Of a stretch of 64,000 bases of DNA, positions 60,219 through 64,000 are shown piece after piece (the first letter of the stretch is position 1; each line of letters begins with the position of its first letter). The notes beneath the pieces were generated by a model, which did no database searches, had not been told where the DNA came from, and worked only from the letters and a program-made list of their open reading frames with translations. The DNA comes from CAZEHS01 sp964424355 (GTDB lineage Bacteria; Bacillota; Clostridia; Peptostreptococcales; Acidaminobacteraceae): NCBI GenBank assembly GCA_964424355.1, contig CAYRIO010000010.1, positions 34,415 to 98,414 on the forward strand. The letters are read 5' to 3'. Made by a program: the position numbers and the translations under genes.

Positions 60219-63200
60219 ATGAGAAGAAGATTCAGAAGCAGAGGGTTTGCAATGCTCCTGATCCTGGTGCTGTTACTTTCTGTAGGATTACAGGGAGCAG
60301 CAACAATGGCATTTGCGGAAGAGATAGGCACAGCGGCACCTGCCACAGAAACACCGGCAGCCCCTGCGGCAGAAACGCCAGCAGCCCCTGCGGCAGAAAC
60401 GCCAGCAGCCCCTGCGGCAGAAACGCCAGCAGCCCNNNNNNNNNNNNNNNNNNNNNNNNNNNNNNNNNNNNNNNNNNNNNNNNNNNNNNNNNNNNNNNNN
60501 NNNNNNNNNNNNNNNNNNNNNNNNNNNNNNNNNNNGCAGCCCCTGCGGCAGAAACGCCAGCAGCCCCTGCGGCAGAAACGCCAGCAGCCCCTGCTGCGGA
60601 AACACCGGCAGCCCCTGCTGCGGAAACACCGGCAGCCCCTGCTGTGGAAACACCGGCAGCCCCTGCCCCAGAATTACTGGAAAAAACTCCTGCAGTTGAC
60701 GGAGAAATCCCTGAAAACATTGTGAGCGGATTGGCCTTAGAAGTTGGTGATGTTGACGCAATGGCAATCGCTGAGCAAGGCAATGACGATTATCTGAAAT
60801 TGACACTCAATAAAATCCAACCGAAAAATGGCGCAAAAACCGATATCAATACTGGGATGACCCTTATCCCAGGGACGGTATACACCGTTGATTACACCCT
60901 TGAAAACACACACAGTCCTAAATTGCTATTTGGAAAGCCGATTACATTTGTCAAGATTGTAGATTTGAAAATCACCATTAATGGCGCGGATAAAACTGAA
61001 ATCGGAGATTTGAAGTCCACCGGGACAAAATCTCGTAACGGCTCATATACCTTTACAGCTGCTGAGGGGAACCATACCCTTACTTTTAAAGCGGAAGGCA
61101 GACGCATGGTTGCTTTCTGGATAGAGCAAAAGTCTGAGGTGAATTTCAGCTACACTGGCGTGACACCTGTTGTTAGTCACAACGTGAATTTTAATGTGGT
61201 TGGCGAGCATGGAGAATTGACTGCGGCAGTTGACGGTGCTGCGATTGCAAAAAATACAAAGGTCGTGGCAAATAAAACGGTTGTTTTCACAGCGACACCC
61301 AATACAGGATATGTCGTAAAGGAATGGAAGCTTGGCACAGCTATACAGGCTGGAACCACCACTACATTCACTCTCAATAACCTAACGGCTGCTGCAAATG
61401 TAACCGTTGAATTTGAAAAAATGCCTACAGTTACTTTTAACGTAGTGAATGGTCACGGTTCATTGGCTGCGACAGCTGACAGCGTTGCAATCGCAACGGG
61501 TGACAGCGTGCTGAAAACTAAAACCGTCGTTTTCACTGCAACCCCCGATAGCAAATTCCGTGTGAAAGCATGGAAGCTGAATAATGTCGTACAAGCTGAA
61601 AAAACCAATACATTTACACTGAACTCACTGGCAGCATCCGCAACCGTAACCGTTGAATTCGAAGCAATCACGAATGCATCGATCATGATTACCGGTGATG
61701 ACAGCTATGAACTGTATCTGAACGGAACGCTGATCAGCACACCGGAAGCGGCTCCCAATCGAAATACCTGGAGCCTGTTTGACACAATCCGAGTGAATCT
61801 GGAAGACGAGTATGTGCTTGCAGCGAAGGTAGTTGAATCCCAAGGGAACATCGGCGGCTTCAACGCAAAAATCATCTTTGATGATGGCAGTACCGTCGTG
61901 GCTCAAAACAATTCCAATTGGAGACTGTCAACAACTCCAGAAGACAATTGGAAAACCATGGCGGTGACGCCGAATACCTGGGTAAAAGTCACTGATGTCA
62001 AAGAGTTGGCAAATGACTCCGGTTGGAACGGTGTTGCAGGCAACTGGGTGTGGACCGCTAAGTTCAAAGTGGGAACCGGCTGCGACAAGACAGTGTACTT
62101 TCGCTACACAGGCAGTGCCCCAGAACCTGAAAAAACATACACCGTTAGCTTTGAACCCAATAATGCGGCGTTGACGGTAGGGGCAATCACCGGCGTAAAG
62201 AAAAACGCGACGGTAACCTTGCCAGGATTCCCGAATACGCCGCTTGAAGATCCCCAATTCATGGGATGGTATACCGACAACAACACATTTGCAAATAAAT
62301 TTACCAATGCAACACCTGTAACTGAAGATGTGACGCTTTACGCAAAATGGTGCAGTGCGGTCCCTGCAATAACCTACACGGTTACCTATGTTGCACTGGA
62401 TGCAACTGAAGGTGCTGTTCCGACAGACCCGGGCAAGTATAAAGCCGGAGCGCCAGTGTTCGTTGAAGGTGCAGGCGCGTTGAAGAAAGACGGCCATACA
62501 TTTGCGGGTTGGAAAGCAAATGCCCCACAAGCAAATCCCCCCAAACAAACATTGGGAGTTCCTCTTATTCCTCCCGTGGTGAATTCTGAGACGACTTATC
62601 AGGAAGACGATGTGTTCGTTATGGGTAACTATGATGTCGTGCTGACTGCACAGTGGACAAAAACAGAGACACCTCCGGGCCCGGGACCAGGCCCAACAAC
62701 GTACACGGTAACCTTCGACACGAATTCAACACTCGAAGCAGCCCCTAAAACCGGTCTTGAGAAAGGTGCAACCATCAGCTTGCCAGAGTTATCAAGAGAT
62801 GGATACACCCTTGAGGGTTGGTACGAAAATGAGGGTGATGGTGTATTTACAAATAGCTTCACTTCAGAAACAGCAGTGACAAAAGATATCACGATCCATG
62901 CAAAATGGGTAGAAAATTATTTTATCAGCGTCTACTATGATGCAAATGGAGCAGATGCAGCAAGCCTCATTGATCTGCCAATTGACAGCACTCACTACCA
63001 ATATGGATTTTTGGCAACCGTTAAATCTCCAGGCGCTTTATCGAAAACGGGCTTTGAATTTGCTGGTTGGAAAGCAAGCAGAATAATGATGGAAGCAACA
63101 GGCCTAGAGTCTCCCATGGTTCAGCTGGATAAGATCTATGCAGCAGGTGAGTCATTCGCTATGAATGAATATGATATTCTACTGACTGCGCAGTGGACAG

Positions 63201-63505
63201 AGAAGGCGATCGTGGTTGATCCGGTAACGCCTGTAGACCCGACGACCCCAACACGTCATCGCAACAATAACAATAACAACAACACGGTTGAAACGGTGGC
63301 GATTGTTCCAGAAACAACGCCGTTGGGTGTTCCGGCAGTAGCCGCGGAAGTAGTCCCAACAATTGCACCTGTGGTACAAGTGGCTGAAGAAGTGGTTCCG
63401 CTGGGTCTGCCAGTGCTTCCTAAAACCGGCGAAATCCCTGCATCACTGTTCTACGGTGTAGGCGGATTGCTGACAGCCCTGGGAGTATTCATTAAACGAA
63501 AATAG
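60219..63505 (+). CDS. LPxTG-anchored repeat surface protein, interrupted by assembly gap
   Basis: GAGGTG precedes ATG 60219. A signal peptide (about 1-35) is followed by an AAPAAETP repeat tract that contains 100 Ns (60436-60535). Later parts include two repeat domains near 61170-61660 (FNVV.GHGSLAA, KTVVFTATP, VTVEFE), a lectin-like beta domain near 61680-62100, and three InlB-B/Flg_new-type repeats (GWYTDNN, TLYAKW). The end has LPKTGEIPASLFYGV, a helix and KRK, a sortase signal. Reading frames differ across the gap only because the N-run is not the true length. It should be covalently wall-anchored and probably adhesive. Confidence 0.9.
60342..60665 (+). repeat. 24-bp tandem repeat tract (AAPAAETP) around the gap
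   Basis: The unit encodes AAPAAETP. At least three units precede and five follow the 100-N gap; the later units carry silent changes. Copy number is unresolved. Confidence 0.95.
60436..60535. other. Assembly gap of exactly 100 N
   Basis: A run of 100 Ns is a standard placeholder for unknown length. Unit phase across it implies a true size of 17 + 24k bases, which restores one reading frame. Confidence 0.95.
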
Positions 63506-63514
63506 TTAAACACT

Positions 63515-63551
63515 GAGAGCCTCATCTAAAAATGGATGAGGCTCTTTTTTA
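63515..63551 (+). terminator. Terminator of the LPxTG gene
   Basis: GAGCCTCATC and GATGAGGCTC pair around a loop of about 7-8 nt and are followed by TTTTTT. Confidence 0.92.
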
Positions 63552-63589
63552 ATGAAATTAATTTTTTATTTTGAATAAGTTGGATAAAA

Positions 63590-63606
63590 ATCACCCGGTG
63601 GGTGAT
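63590..63606 (+). promoter_or_regulatory. 17-bp palindrome upstream of the last surface gene
   Basis: ATCACCCGGTGGGTGAT begins 39 bp before TAAAAT (63629), a possible -10. The copy at 58374 has the same offset. The rest of the 63506-63809 gap has no gene; ATCGGTGATATCCGAT near 63707 is another short palindrome. Confidence 0.6.
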
Positions 63607-63809
63607 ATGAAGCCTCGGCAATTATCTGTAAAATAAATGTGTGAGGTTGTGGGAAAATACAGGAGTGTATGGGGATGGTTTTAGAATTCATGCATTCAGG
63701 CGAGCAATCGGTGATATCCGATGGCATGATAGGGCGAGGAAGTTGTTTTAGTACTGAAAGGTATTTTGAATAGTCCAGAAAAACAATCATTTTAACGGAG
63801 GTGCAGAAG

Positions 63810-64000
63810 TTGAAGAAACAAAAGAGAAGAGGCCTTGCGCTATTACTGACATTTGTTATGCTGGTGAGTCTGGTGTATTTGCCTGTGGGCGGGATGACTA
63901 CTTTCGCTGAAGCAGATCCAGTGGTTTCAGCAGATCCAGCGGTTGCAGCAGATCCAGCGGTTTCAGCAGATCCAGCGGTTTCAGCAGATCCAGCGGTTTC
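63810..64000 (+). CDS. Repeat-rich secreted protein, 3' end outside window
   Basis: Starts at TTG 63810 with GGAGGT 7 nt upstream. A signal peptide (KKQKRRGLALLLTFVMLVSL, cleavage near FAEA) resembles that of the LPxTG protein. It is followed by at least five hexapeptides of the ADPAVS type. The repeats run to the window end. It is probably a second wall-anchored surface protein, but no anchor can be seen. Confidence 0.85.
   Translation, partial: MKKQKRRGLALLLTFVMLVSLVYLPVGGMTTFAEADPVVSADPAVAADPAVSADPAVSADPAV

Noticed and set aside
60342..60665. CRISPR-like appearance of the 24-bp repeats
   Set aside because: Units abut without spacers and encode AAPAAETP in frame within a surface protein.
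60219..60725. Frameshifted or pseudogene reading of the LPxTG gene
   Set aside because: The shift disappears when the gap is 17 + 24k bases instead of 100 N.

Overview
The window reads as a chromosomal segment of an anaerobic, low-to-moderate-GC Gram-positive bacterium of the class Clostridia. The grounds are a 4-hydroxybutyrate-to-butyryl-CoA operon, AGGAGG-type ribosome binding sites, a CsoR-type copper operon, stalk-domain (copper amine oxidase N-terminal) surface proteins, SLH and LPxTG surface proteins, a Gram-positive LexA box and Spo0A-type boxes. The 4-hydroxybutyrate genes recall amino-acid or 4-aminobutyrate fermenters (Clostridium aminobutyricum-like), but the sequence alone does not fix the species. 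There are no rRNA or tRNA genes, no CRISPR array and no transposase.

1-13.4 kb: a truncated GAF/PAS sensor, a beta-carbonic anhydrase, two stalk-domain secreted proteins (one fused to a blue-copper domain), a membrane acyltransferase and a Cys-cluster protein. Next come a metal-binding/TauE-like/cupredoxin fusion, a large PAS-GAF-GGDEF-HD-GYP protein and the divergent copA-copZ-csoR copper efflux operon, with two CsoR boxes in its promoter.

13.4-22.1 kb: a sigma-54-type promoter with a perfect 13-bp inverted repeat upstream drives abfD-abfT-abfH-crt-bcd-etfB-etfA. This operon carries 4-hydroxybutyrate through 4-hydroxybutyryl-CoA to crotonyl-CoA and on to butyryl-CoA. The CoA-transferase frame has an extra N-terminal CGGCNP domain.

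22.1-29.3 kb: ordinary chromosomal genes: an RMD1-like membrane protein with a TetR regulator, a DeoR regulator, SOS-controlled dinB, a large secreted stalk protein and dapB.

29.4-56.6 kb: 27 kb of plus-strand genes for two successive Tad/Flp-type pilus systems. System I is a canonical monoderm set (CpaE, CpaF, TadB, TadC, Flp, TadE-like proteins, DUF5702, prepilin peptidase). A signalling block follows: an FHA protein, a PP2C phosphatase and a Ser/Thr kinase fused to a MinD-like ATPase. System II is divergent: a SAF protein, a MinD-like ATPase, a divergent CpaF, three SLH proteins, a 1077-residue beta-propeller/CARDB protein, divergent TadB/TadC, small pilin-like proteins, a second prepilin peptidase and a second Flp. 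Two tandem Spo0A-type boxes lie in front of the locus.

56.6-64 kb: a stalk protein, a cold-shock protein, then a layered control region: three perfect Spo0A-type boxes, a sigma-A promoter, a c-di-GMP-I riboswitch and a terminator. It leads into a SARP/BTAD-type activator with a degenerate GGDEF domain. The next promoter carries four heptamers at 11-bp spacing, 8 bp from the -10, which is the textbook SARP site; it drives a small protein and an LPxTG surface protein. A second repeat-rich surface protein is cut by the window end, and its promoter shares a 17-bp palindrome with the SARP gene. The likely theme of the right half is surface appendages and adhesins under sporulation/c-di-GMP control.
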